Source: Terriglobales bacterium
Lineage (GTDB): Bacteria; Acidobacteriota; Terriglobia; Bryobacterales; Bryobacteraceae
Direction of reading: 5' to 3'
Length of the DNA: 49,016 nt
Assembly: GCA_021372245.1 (NCBI GenBank)
Contig: JAJFUV010000122.1
Span: 1-49,016 of the forward strand
Shown here: piece by piece, positions 15,672 to 24,009 of the stretch
How positions within the stretch are numbered: the stretch's first letter is position 1
Layout of the letters: every line of letters starts with the position of its first letter
The notes under the pieces: generated by a model
What the model was told of the DNA's origin: nothing
The model's input: the letters and a program-made list of their open reading frames with translations, nothing else
Databases searched by the model: none
Made by a program: the position numbers and the translations under genes

Positions 15672-18419
15672 CTAAACGGCCGGCGCGATCGACAACTTGT
15701 TCGAGCCGGGTAGATTGGACAAGCTCAATTCAAGGGCGCCGCTCGGAAGCACGCGCGGCGCCACTTCCTTTCCGCCCCACATGGCGCGATAGCGGTGGCC
15801 GGCTTGCATACCCACCAGCACCAGCGAGCGGCGGCCAGTTGGGCCGGTCAACCGCAGATCGGCTTCCAGGCGGCTGTTGTTGTTCATGAACTCGCGCCTT
15901 TCGATCCAGGCGTCATAACCCGTGGTGATGCGGCCCGGCCGGTAGTAGGCGTTGAACCACATCATCACGGGATTGGAGAGGCCGGTGAAGTGGTGCATGC
16001 CGGCGCCGCGTCCGCTCTGCACCATGAAGTGCTCCAGGCAGAGATAGGAGTCGTCCACTTCACGTTTCCAGACGTCGAGTGCGGTCGAGGCGATGCGCCA
16101 TGCCTCGTCGCCGTGGCCCAGGTCTAGCAGAGCCTTCCAGAAGAACCACTGGTGCGGCATCCATACCGCGCCGTTCCAATAGCCGTCCGGCGTGAAGTAG
16201 GGCGCGGACTGATCGACCGTAGTCATGCCGATGGGCGTCCACATACGGCCCGGGGTCATTAGGTGAGCGACCAGGCGCTTCTCCTGCGCCGGCGTGCAGA
16301 TGCCCGCAAACAATGGATAGGCGCCGCACATGCCCATGTTGAAGTTCACACCGCTTTTGTAACGCAGGATGCCCGCGGGATTGCCGGCGTCGTCGTGACG
16401 CACGTAGCCGAAATAGCCGGCTTCTTCGTCCCATGAATAGCGCTGCAAAGAATCGCTCCAGACCGCGATGTCCTTTTCGTAGGTACGGACGTCTTCCTCG
16501 ATGCCCAGCGCCCGCGCGGCCATGGCGAGAATCTTCGAAGTGCGGATGGCGTGAGCGGTGGGAGTGACCGCGGCCATTTGTTTCTGCAGCTTCTGCTCGT
16601 GCATGTAGACCTGGGGCGGATAGTCGTCCCAGCCGGTGTTATAGAAGTAATCCCAGGTTTGCAGCAGTTGGGACTTCAGCCTGCGCGTGGTGGAGCTGCC
16701 ATAGCGGCCCGCCAGAAACATGTGATACTGGCGCACGCGGGGATAGTAGAACTCCAGCAATTCGCGCGACTGCGTGCGATTCCATAGTTCGAGGAACAAG
16801 TAGATCTGCACCGGCAGCGGCGTTCCGTGGTGATTGAAGGCCAGTTGTGGATCACCCGGCGGCGTCAGGTAAGTGTTCATGCAGCCGGCGGCGCGCTCGG
16901 GATCGAGTTCCAGTAGTCCAAGCCCGGTGAAGCCCGCGTCCCAGGAGTACAGCATGGGAGCAAACGGCGTGGGCGTGTTGTGGCGGATGTAGTGCTTGCG
17001 AATGTGCAGCGGAAAGAAGACGTTGGTGAGGTTGGTCGCCGCCATGCGGTTCTGGCTGAATTCGTAGGGACGGCCTTCAGCGCGGCCCGCCATCACCACC
17101 CGCTTCGCGCGGGCGGTCGCGTGCACGTTCTCGCAAGCCGCGTCGTCAGGGAACTGAGCCAGCATGGCCGAGACCTGCTCGCGGTTGCCGTCGCAGACCA
17201 TGGCGTTCACCACGCGGTGGGATTTGGGCTGCATCGGAATCGGCCGCATGAAGACGTCGGTGAAATGACCTTCGCCCGGGCCGCGCAGCACCAGCGAAAC
17301 GTGGTTCTGCACAACGTCGCGGAAGTAGCGGTCGAGTTCCTCGCAGAACCACTGGCGCACCTGGACAGTCGGGAAATTCCAGGCTACGCCGTACCAGGTG
17401 TCCAGGTCCTTGTACTTCATCAGGACGGTCGATTTGCGCGGTCCCGGAACAATCTGCTCGGGCACCGGATCGCGGCCCGCTGGCCTGAACTGGACAGCGT
17501 CGGCGATCGAGGAGGCAACCAGGACGAAGCCATCCAGGTCGAGCGGGGCTCCTCCTTGGCTGATCAGCGAGAAGGCATGACGGCCGGCCGGCAGATGGCC
17601 CGCGGAAAAACGCGTGACGGTGAATTCGCCGGTTCCGCGCAAGGTGCCCAGCGAGGTATCAAGCGTGGTCCCTTTCGGAAGCCGGGCCCGTACTAGCAAC
17701 GCAGCGTTGTGGATGGGCTCGTCCAGCGTGTATTCGTAGTCGACGCGATCACCGTTTCCCAGGCCGAAATCTTTGCCTATCCCCCAGCCGCCAGTGAATT
17801 GAGAATCGCGGGCTTCTCCACGCTGCAAGCCGTCGTAAACAAGGCTGTCGGTGGGCCGCGGCGTGGCATAGGTAAGGTCCTTGTAGTCCAGCGCGGGAAT
17901 CCACTTCGCCCCGGGCAGCAACTCGACCTCATAACCGGGTGCGGGAAAATTCATACAGCCGACCAGGTGTAGGACCATATTCTGATTGCGCGGCGTGGCG
18001 TTGATACACTCGGCGCGCACCAGACGTGCATGGTCGCTCATGCGCGAAAAAGAGACGTCACAGTAGACCTGGTCCTTCCATTCCACTTCCAGGCGGAAGC
18101 CGTAGTAGCTGAGATCCGGCGAGGCTTCCCAGGGGTAGTAGTCGGACTCCCAGCGCACGTTGGGCACAACGACTTTTCGCCGGTAGAGACCGGGCAGAAC
18201 GCTCAGGTCGAAGCGCAGGCCGCGGCGGACATCGGCAATGTGGGAGATGCCGGCGTAGCGTTGGGTGTAAGGGCCCCAGTCGGCGAGCGAGAGATCGTTA
18301 TCGTCGCGCATGTGCCGCTTGAACGAAGGCGGCGTTTGCGGTTGTGCGAATAAGGAGGCATTCGCAAATGCGGGCAGGGTTGCGCTGCCGCGAAGCAGGT
18401 CTCGGCGTGTGAAACTCAT
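15672..18419 (-). CDS. GH63-like (MGH1-type) glycoside hydrolase, exported
   Basis: 915 residues. The N-terminus has a twin-arginine-like export signal, FTRRDLLRGSATLPAFANASLFAQ. An N-terminal beta domain (to about residue 440) is followed by an (alpha/alpha)6 barrel. YSWDAGFTGLGLLEL puts the conserved aspartate at 494, and NHHGTPLPVQIYLFLELW, GAVWMPHQWFFWKALLDLG and the CLEHFMVQSG segment are typical of GH63-like glucosidases and mannosylglycerate or trehalose-type hydrolases. A C-terminal beta domain of about 80 residues ends the protein. The sugar bond attacked is not certain, probably an alpha-glucoside or alpha-mannoside. It is convergent with the DUF1080 gene and downstream of xerC. Confidence 0.8.
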   Translation of the reverse strand: MSFTRRDLLRGSATLPAFANASLFAQPQTPPSFKRHMRDDNDLSLADWGPYTQRYAGISHIADVRRGLRFDLSVLPGLYRRKVVVPNVRWESDYYPWEASPDLSYYGFRLEVEWKDQVYCDVSFSRMSDHARLVRAECINATPRNQNMVLHLVGCMNFPAPGYEVELLPGAKWIPALDYKDLTYATPRPTDSLVYDGLQRGEARDSQFTGGWGIGKDFGLGNGDRVDYEYTLDEPIHNAALLVRARLPKGTTLDTSLGTLRGTGEFTVTRFSAGHLPAGRHAFSLISQGGAPLDLDGFVLVASSIADAVQFRPAGRDPVPEQIVPGPRKSTVLMKYKDLDTWYGVAWNFPTVQVRQWFCEELDRYFRDVVQNHVSLVLRGPGEGHFTDVFMRPIPMQPKSHRVVNAMVCDGNREQVSAMLAQFPDDAACENVHATARAKRVVMAGRAEGRPYEFSQNRMAATNLTNVFFPLHIRKHYIRHNTPTPFAPMLYSWDAGFTGLGLLELDPERAAGCMNTYLTPPGDPQLAFNHHGTPLPVQIYLFLELWNRTQSRELLEFYYPRVRQYHMFLAGRYGSSTTRRLKSQLLQTWDYFYNTGWDDYPPQVYMHEQKLQKQMAAVTPTAHAIRTSKILAMAARALGIEEDVRTYEKDIAVWSDSLQRYSWDEEAGYFGYVRHDDAGNPAGILRYKSGVNFNMGMCGAYPLFAGICTPAQEKRLVAHLMTPGRMWTPIGMTTVDQSAPYFTPDGYWNGAVWMPHQWFFWKALLDLGHGDEAWRIASTALDVWKREVDDSYLCLEHFMVQSGRGAGMHHFTGLSNPVMMWFNAYYRPGRITTGYDAWIERREFMNNNSRLEADLRLTGPTGRRSLVLVGMQAGHRYRAMWGGKEVAPRVLPSGALELSLSNLPGSNKLSIAPAV

Positions 18420-18444
18420 ACGGATGCAGAACAGGATAGCAGCG

Positions 18445-19341
18445 TTAGGCTTTCGGGTGCGCCTTGTCGTACACGGCCATCAGGTCCGCAAGCGACACTT
18501 GGGTGTACTTCTGCGTGGTGGAGAGGCGCGCGTGGCCCAACAGTTCCTGGATGGAGCGCAGGTCGGCACCGGCCGTGAGTAAGTGTGTGGCGTAAGCGTG
18601 GCGGAAACTGTGCGGATGAATCGAAGTGTCTCCGCAGAGCAGCCTGGCGTAAAGCCTGACGATGCCGCGCACACCACGATCGGTGAGGCGAGCGCCGCGA
18701 TGGTTGAGGAAAACCGGCTGCACGGACTCAGCGGAATTGCGATCGGCTAAGTACCGCTCAAGAGCGTGCGCGGCTTTGCCCACAATGGGGATCTGCCGCT
18801 CTTTACGGCCCTTGCCGCGCACCCGCACCCAGCCGCCGCGCGTGTCGATGTCTTCCAGGTTGAGGCCCGCCAATTCGCTGACGCGGACGCCGCAGCCGTA
18901 CAGGAGTTCGAAGATGGCCTCATCGCGCGCCGGGTGGGGCCGTTCGAGTTTGCCTGCGGCCACCTCGTCGAGCAGCGAGTTCATCTGCTCTTCGGTCATT
19001 ACGCGCGGCAGCTTCTTGGGCGCCTTCGGGAGCCGGAGCAGCCGCGCCGTGTTCACCTTCACCACGCCCATTCGCATCAGGAACCTGAACCATGAACGCA
19101 GCGCGGCGACCTTGCGGCGCATCGAAACAGCGCTGAGCTTCTGGTCGTACAAGTTGCCGAGCCACTCGCGCAGCAGCAGTAGATCGATCTGCCCCACCGA
19201 TGGCGCTTCTCCGCCCGGCGGAGTCACATAAGCAAGGAACTGCTCGAGGTCGCTCTGGTAGTTCCGCAGCGTGTGCTCGGAGACGTTCTGCCGCCGCAGT
19301 TCCTCAACGAATTTGCCGATCCATCCCGCGAGGTCACTCAT
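18445..19341 (-). CDS. xerC: Tyrosine recombinase XerC
   Basis: 298 residues from ATG 19341, the same length as E. coli XerC; the frame runs further upstream but that part lies inside trmFO. A SAM-like core-binding domain (1-95) precedes the catalytic domain, which holds Arg153 (CGVRVSELAGL), Lys177 (RGKGRKER), His244 and Arg247 (HPHSFRHAYATHLL), His270 (LLGHARLSTTQ) and nucleophile Tyr279 (KYTQV). It resolves chromosome dimers at dif with XerD and FtsK. The ATG overlaps the trmFO stop by 8 bases, a gene pairing also common in Firmicutes. It is a housekeeping recombinase, not an integrase of a mobile element. Confidence 0.93.
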   Translation of the reverse strand: MSDLAGWIGKFVEELRRQNVSEHTLRNYQSDLEQFLAYVTPPGGEAPSVGQIDLLLLREWLGNLYDQKLSAVSMRRKVAALRSWFRFLMRMGVVKVNTARLLRLPKAPKKLPRVMTEEQMNSLLDEVAAGKLERPHPARDEAIFELLYGCGVRVSELAGLNLEDIDTRGGWVRVRGKGRKERQIPIVGKAAHALERYLADRNSAESVQPVFLNHRGARLTDRGVRGIVRLYARLLCGDTSIHPHSFRHAYATHLLTAGADLRSIQELLGHARLSTTQKYTQVSLADLMAVYDKAHPKA

Positions 19342-20659
19342 GCGGCACCGCGTATTCTTCGATCTTCGAGAGCGCACGGCGGCAGACGGCCGCGCGCCGG
19401 ACGTTCTTGTCGCGTGTGTTGGCCGCGTCCTCGGCCGGAGGCAGCAGGTCGAAAGCGATGTTCGCCGGTTGGTATCCCCTGGGATTGGCCGACGAGACAA
19501 AGTGACATAACGAGCCGAGGGCCGTCTCACGCGCCGGCGCGAGCGGTTCCATTTCGAGCGCCCACCGCGCGGCGCCGCGACCCGCCACCAGTCCCGTAGC
19601 GATGCTCTCGACGTAACCTTCGACGCCGGAGATCTGGCCGGCGAAAAAGATCCGCGCGTCTGTTTTCAGTTGAAGCGCGTTTGTCAGCAGCGCCGGCGCA
19701 TTGATGTAAGTGTTGCGATGCATCTGCCCCAATCGCAGGAACTCGGCGCGTTCCAGGCCGGGGATCATCCTCATCACCCGCTGCTGTTCTCCAAACTTCA
19801 GGTGATTCTGGAACCCCACAAGGTTGTAGCTGGACTGGCGCGCGTTTTCGGCGCGCAGTTGCACGGCGGCATAGGGACGGCGTCCGGTACGCGGGTCCAC
19901 CAGTCCCACAGGCTTCATGGGGCCAAAGCGCAGAGTATCCTTGCCGCGGCGCGCCAGCTCCTCAATCGGCAGGCAGGCTTCGAAGTACGCCACGTCATCC
20001 GGGATGTGCGCGTCCGCGCTTTCGGCGTTGAGGAGAGCCTCCAGGAAGCGCTCGTACTGGGCCTTGTCGAACGGGCAGTTCACGTAATCATCGCCGCCAT
20101 CGAGCGACTTCCCATATCGCGACGCACGGAACGCGATCGAATAATCGATCGACTCGGCATCGACAATGGGACTGATACTGTCGAAGAAGAACAGACGTTC
20201 CGAGCCAGTGAGGCGAGCGATCTCGTTGGCAAGCGCGTCGCTGGTCAGCGGACCGGTGGCTATGACGACGATCCCTTCATCCGGCAGCGTCGTGACTTCC
20301 TCGCGCCGCATCTCGATGCGCGGCTCCTGTTCGATCGCCTCTGTCACCAGTCCGGAGAACACGTCGCGGTCGACGGTCAACGCATGGCCGGCCGGGACGC
20401 GGCACTCATCCGCCACACGGAGTAGAAGCGAACCAAGCCGACGAAGTTCCTGCTTCAGAAGCCAGGAGGCGGAGTTCTCCTGCTCGCTCTTAAGAGAGTT
20501 GCTGCACACCAGCTCAGCCAACCGGCCGGTTTTGTGGGCGGCTGTCGACCGCACGGGCCTCATTTCGTAAAGAGTAGCGTCAAGTCCCGCGCGCGCCACC
20601 TGCCAGGCCGCCTCGCATCCGGCGAGCCCGCCGCCTAAAATGTGTATTGTCTTGCTCAC
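19334..20659 (-). CDS. trmFO: Methylenetetrahydrofolate-tRNA-(uracil-5-)-methyltransferase
   Basis: 441 residues from GTG 20659 (MSKTIHILGGGLAG); TTG 20665 is an alternative two codons upstream. The FAD-binding N-terminus IHILGGGLAGCEAAWQVAR is followed by the TrmFO-specific KTGRLAELVCSNSLKSE, FFFDSISPIVDAESID, DDYVNCPFDKAQYERF, FGPMKPVGLVDPRTGRRPYAAVQLR, and the C-terminal GVEGYVESIATGLVAG. It makes ribothymidine at tRNA position 54 with folate as carbon donor. It is encoded immediately after a GH78 gene (stop at 20669) and overlaps xerC. Confidence 0.96.
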   Translation of the reverse strand: MSKTIHILGGGLAGCEAAWQVARAGLDATLYEMRPVRSTAAHKTGRLAELVCSNSLKSEQENSASWLLKQELRRLGSLLLRVADECRVPAGHALTVDRDVFSGLVTEAIEQEPRIEMRREEVTTLPDEGIVVIATGPLTSDALANEIARLTGSERLFFFDSISPIVDAESIDYSIAFRASRYGKSLDGGDDYVNCPFDKAQYERFLEALLNAESADAHIPDDVAYFEACLPIEELARRGKDTLRFGPMKPVGLVDPRTGRRPYAAVQLRAENARQSSYNLVGFQNHLKFGEQQRVMRMIPGLERAEFLRLGQMHRNTYINAPALLTNALQLKTDARIFFAGQISGVEGYVESIATGLVAGRGAARWALEMEPLAPARETALGSLCHFVSSANPRGYQPANIAFDLLPPAEDAANTRDKNVRRAAVCRRALSKIEEYAVPHE

Positions 20660-20668
20660 CTTCAACTA

Positions 20669-23527
20669 CTATTGTCGCTGTTTCCGCGGAGAGGACCGGA
20701 ACCGGTAATCGCCCGAGCCAACTTCCAGCACGGCTCGTCCGTCCTCCATGCGGAGAAACTTCACGCCTTTGGCACTCCGAAGAGGACGGCCGCTTTCGGT
20801 GATTCCCTCAGGCGATCCCGCCGGCACGTACACGGTCGCCTGGGTATTGGCGGGGATGACAGCTTCGAGCGCGAAGCCTTCCGCGGAGCGCTTCCAGCGG
20901 CTGGCGATAGGTCCGTGAATAGAATCGTAACTTGCTGAGACCCAGCCGATGGGGCGATGGTCGGGATTCGAGTCCGGCGACGGCGGCTCCGGTTTGATGA
21001 CGATGCGAGCAAAGCCAGCGCCATCGGTATCAATGCCGGCGAGCGTGGAGAACATCCACTCCGCCACCGCACCGAAGGCGTAATGGCTGAACGAATTCAT
21101 GCCCGGTTCGAACAAGCCTTTCTCTTTGGTGTAACTGTTCCAACGCTCCCACATGGTGGTGGCGCCGTTCGCAACTTCATACCCCCAGCTCGGAAACTCG
21201 CGGGTCTGGAACAGGCGCACCGCCAAGTCGTTTTGCGAATGTGCGCTCAGGACGGGCAGGAGCGCCTTGGTGCCGAGGAAGCCCGTTGTCATGCGGAACT
21301 TATTCGTCGTAATCAACTCGGCCAGCCGCCTCGCTGCGCCCGCACGCGCTTCGCCTGTAAGCAGTCCGGCATCGAGCGCCAGCGCGTAAGCTGTCTGATT
21401 GTCGATCTTGAGCCGGCCGCCATCGAGCAGGTAATCCTGCTCGAAGCGTGTGCGGATCTTCGAGAACCACTCGTTGAACATTGCGGCGTCCATCCGGCGG
21501 TGCGTAGCACGCGCCATCTCGGCCATCAGCCGGCAAGTGCGCGCGAAATACACCGCGTCGATGTACTCGATGGGCGTCTTGCTCCCGATGCTCAGCCAGT
21601 CGCCCCACGCGTTGCCCTTCTTTGCGCCTTGAAACCCGGGGCTGTTCGAGCGGCGGAACTGCATGAAGCGCGTCATGGCGTCCCAATGGCGGTCGATGAC
21701 GCGCGTGTCGCCGTATGCCTTGTAGATGGCGTACGGGCAGATGATGCCGGCGTCCATCCAGGCCGTGCCGTAAGCCTCGCCGCTACCGCCGTGACGCATC
21801 GGGTAAGGTGCGTAGTCGGTGAAGGCTCCATTGGGCTGCTGCGCCTCTTCGAGGTCGTCCAGCCACTTGGTGAAGAAAGCCGCCACATCGGCGTTGTAAG
21901 TAGCGGTGCGCGCATAGGCCTGCGCGTCGCCGGTCCAGCCGAGGCGCTCGTCGCGCTGCGGGCAATCCGTGGGCACTTCCACGAAATTGGCGCGCTGCGT
22001 CCAGACGATGTTGCGAAACAACTGGTTCACCATGCGGTCGGACGCTTCAAAGGAACTTACGAGCGGAGTCGCGGAATGCACCACCACTCCGGTGATGGCG
22101 TCGCGATCGGGCTTACCAGGAAAGCCTGTCACCTCGACGTACCGGAAGCCGTGGTAGGTGAAACGTGGCGTCCACGACTCGCCCTTGGGGTCGCCACGCA
22201 GGATATAAGTGTCGGTGGCGCGCGCCTTACGCAAGTTCTCGGTCATCAGGCGGCCGTCTGGGTGCAGCATTTCGCCGAAACGCAGCCGCACCTTCGTGTC
22301 CCTCTCACCGCGAACCTTCAGCCGCGCCACGCCGGAAATGTTCTGCCCGAGATCGAAGATGTGGACTCCGGGAGCCTGCTGTCTGACACTCATGGGGCGT
22401 ATCTCTTCGATGGGACGCACGGGCGGAGCGGGATACGCCTGCATCCGCGCCGGACGCACGAAGCCGAGTTCCACTTCGCGCGCGCCGGCCTGGTCGTAAA
22501 AGGTGGCGCGGGTCGATCCGTTCTTCTCCGCTTCAATAGCCGGTTCCCACTTGCCTGCGTCGAAACCGGCATTCGCCCAGCCTCGCGGCTCCAAGCGCCT
22601 GTCGTACGTCTCTCCCATCAGGATGTCGGCTTCTGTCACCGCACCCGTCGATACTCGCCAGTCCTCGCCTGTCGAGATCGTCGCGTGCTGCCCGTCTTCG
22701 AATTCGATTTCAAGCTGTGCGATCAATGCAGGCGTCTTCCCATAGAAATACCGCCCCACTTTGTCGGGACCGTAGCCCACGAGTAGTCCGTAGCCCACGT
22801 AGCCGCTGTACCAGCCGTCGGCCACCACGGCGCCGATGGCGTTGCCACCTTTGCGGACAAGCGCGGTCACGTCGACTGCGCTATAGTATGCGCGGCGCCG
22901 GTAGTCGCTCCAACCGGGCGCGAACATTCGTTCACTGACCCGGCTGCCGTTGAGGTACGCATCGTAAATGCCGAGCGCCGAAGCATAGAGCACGGCGCGG
23001 CTCACCTTGCCGGTGGTCTGGAATTCTTTGCGGTAGTAGTGCGCCGGCGGAAGATAGAGTTCCTTGCGGCTCTTGTGAAGCGAGGAGGTGTCTTTGTACG
23101 AGATCCAGCGTGCGCTCCAGTCTTCGGGAGTGAGCAGGCCCATGCTCCACCGCGCCGCAGGACTCCACTTCGAATGCTTGTCCGAGCCAGAGTACGCGCG
23201 CACCTTCCAGTAGCACTGCTGCCGCGAAGCCAGCGCCTTGCCCCGATAGACGACTTGAGTGGTCTCGCCGCCGGAGACTTTGCCGGAGTCCCACAGATCG
23301 CCGCGGTTGGCGGCGAGCAGATGCTCGCTGGACGCCACGAGGATCCGGTATGCCGTCTGACGCGCGCCGCGCTCTTTCGCTGTGAGCTTCCAGCTCAACC
23401 TGGGCACGGTTTCGTCGATGCCCGTGGGGTTCTCCAGGTACTCGACACGCAACTGTCCCACTTCCAACTTCGGTTCCGCCGCGATCGCCAGCGAAGCCAC
23501 CATGAGCAAAACTCCTCGTCGTATCAC
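20669..23527 (-). CDS. Alpha-L-rhamnosidase, GH78
   Basis: 952 residues from GTG 23527, with AAGGAG 8 bases upstream. A short signal peptide (MIRRGVLLMVASLAIAAE) directs export. The layout is the multi-domain Bac_rhamnosid type: an Ig-like N-domain (LRVEYLENPTGIDETVPRLSW), carbohydrate-binding beta domains, the (alpha/alpha)6 catalytic domain and a C-terminal beta domain. Catalytic candidates are Glu527 in CPQRDERLGWTGD (acid) and Glu794 in TTMWERWNSY (base), close to the spacing in characterised GH78 enzymes. It releases L-rhamnose from plant or microbial polymers and glycosides. Two GH106-type enzymes about 5 kb downstream point to the same substrate class. Confidence 0.93.
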   Translation of the reverse strand: MIRRGVLLMVASLAIAAEPKLEVGQLRVEYLENPTGIDETVPRLSWKLTAKERGARQTAYRILVASSEHLLAANRGDLWDSGKVSGGETTQVVYRGKALASRQQCYWKVRAYSGSDKHSKWSPAARWSMGLLTPEDWSARWISYKDTSSLHKSRKELYLPPAHYYRKEFQTTGKVSRAVLYASALGIYDAYLNGSRVSERMFAPGWSDYRRRAYYSAVDVTALVRKGGNAIGAVVADGWYSGYVGYGLLVGYGPDKVGRYFYGKTPALIAQLEIEFEDGQHATISTGEDWRVSTGAVTEADILMGETYDRRLEPRGWANAGFDAGKWEPAIEAEKNGSTRATFYDQAGAREVELGFVRPARMQAYPAPPVRPIEEIRPMSVRQQAPGVHIFDLGQNISGVARLKVRGERDTKVRLRFGEMLHPDGRLMTENLRKARATDTYILRGDPKGESWTPRFTYHGFRYVEVTGFPGKPDRDAITGVVVHSATPLVSSFEASDRMVNQLFRNIVWTQRANFVEVPTDCPQRDERLGWTGDAQAYARTATYNADVAAFFTKWLDDLEEAQQPNGAFTDYAPYPMRHGGSGEAYGTAWMDAGIICPYAIYKAYGDTRVIDRHWDAMTRFMQFRRSNSPGFQGAKKGNAWGDWLSIGSKTPIEYIDAVYFARTCRLMAEMARATHRRMDAAMFNEWFSKIRTRFEQDYLLDGGRLKIDNQTAYALALDAGLLTGEARAGAARRLAELITTNKFRMTTGFLGTKALLPVLSAHSQNDLAVRLFQTREFPSWGYEVANGATTMWERWNSYTKEKGLFEPGMNSFSHYAFGAVAEWMFSTLAGIDTDGAGFARIVIKPEPPSPDSNPDHRPIGWVSASYDSIHGPIASRWKRSAEGFALEAVIPANTQATVYVPAGSPEGITESGRPLRSAKGVKFLRMEDGRAVLEVGSGDYRFRSSPRKQRQ

Positions 23528-23575
23528 TCCGGGCTCTCCTTGCCTACTCGTTTCAGACTACATCCGCGGGCACGG

Positions 23576-23581
23576 TATAAT
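23576..23581 (+). promoter_or_regulatory. Consensus -10 (TATAAT) abutting the hydrogenase protease gene
   Basis: TATAAT at 23576-23581 lies only 5 bases before the TTG start at 23587, with TTCAGA (23552-23557) 18 bases upstream as a weak -35. Transcription would begin at or near the start codon, giving a leaderless message. Confidence 0.45.
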
Positions 23582-23586
23582 CACGC

Positions 23587-24009
23587 TTGCCCCCGGTAAT
23601 TCTGTGTTTCGGCAACCCGGATCGCGGCGACGACGCTGCCGGCGCGCTGGTCGCAAGGGAGTTGAACCTACCGGTATCCGAGCCCGCAGCGATTTTGGAC
23701 TTGGATCCGCACGCGCATGTCATACTGGTGGATGCGGTGGTCACCGGCTCTGCTCCAGGAACAATTCACACGTGGGACGCGAGGGCGCTGCCTCTGCCTC
23801 GCGAGACCTTTCGCTGCTCGACGCACGCGCTCGGAGTTGCCGAGGCCGTCGAAATGGCGCGCGCACTCGGCAGGCTGCCCGCGAGCATGACAATCTACGG
23901 AATCGAGGGAGCGCAATTCGAATTCGGCACACAGCCGCGGGCGGAGGTCGCCGCCGCTGCGCGTGAACTGGCCAGGAAGCTCTCAGCACAATGCAGCGGC
24001 TCCGAGTAA
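23587..24009 (+). CDS. Hydrogenase maturation protease
   Basis: 140 residues. GNPDRGDDAAGALVARE near the N-terminus is the nickel-binding GNxxxxDDxxG motif of the HycI/HyaD/HybD peptidases, and ILVDAVVTG with SAPGTIHTWD is the second conserved region; the STHALGVAEAVEMAR helix supplies the conserved histidine. The family removes the C-terminal extension of the NiFe-hydrogenase large subunit after nickel insertion. TTG 23587 is the only available start because a stop codon (TAA, 23578-23580) lies just upstream. It overlaps hypF by 19 bases. No hydrogenase structural genes are in the window. Confidence 0.85.
   Translation: MPPVILCFGNPDRGDDAAGALVARELNLPVSEPAAILDLDPHAHVILVDAVVTGSAPGTIHTWDARALPLPRETFRCSTHALGVAEAVEMARALGRLPASMTIYGIEGAQFEFGTQPRAEVAAAARELARKLSAQCSGSE

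Noticed and set aside
18445..19341. Tyrosine recombinase as a mark of an integrated element
   Set aside because: Length, motifs and overlap with trmFO indicate housekeeping XerC; no attachment repeats, tRNA or phage genes are nearby.
20957..22786. Long plus-strand open frame of about 609 codons opposite the GH78 gene
   Set aside because: It is the antisense of a well-supported GH78 gene; its translation is rich in Arg, Val, His and Ala without domains, typical of antisense frames in GC-rich DNA.
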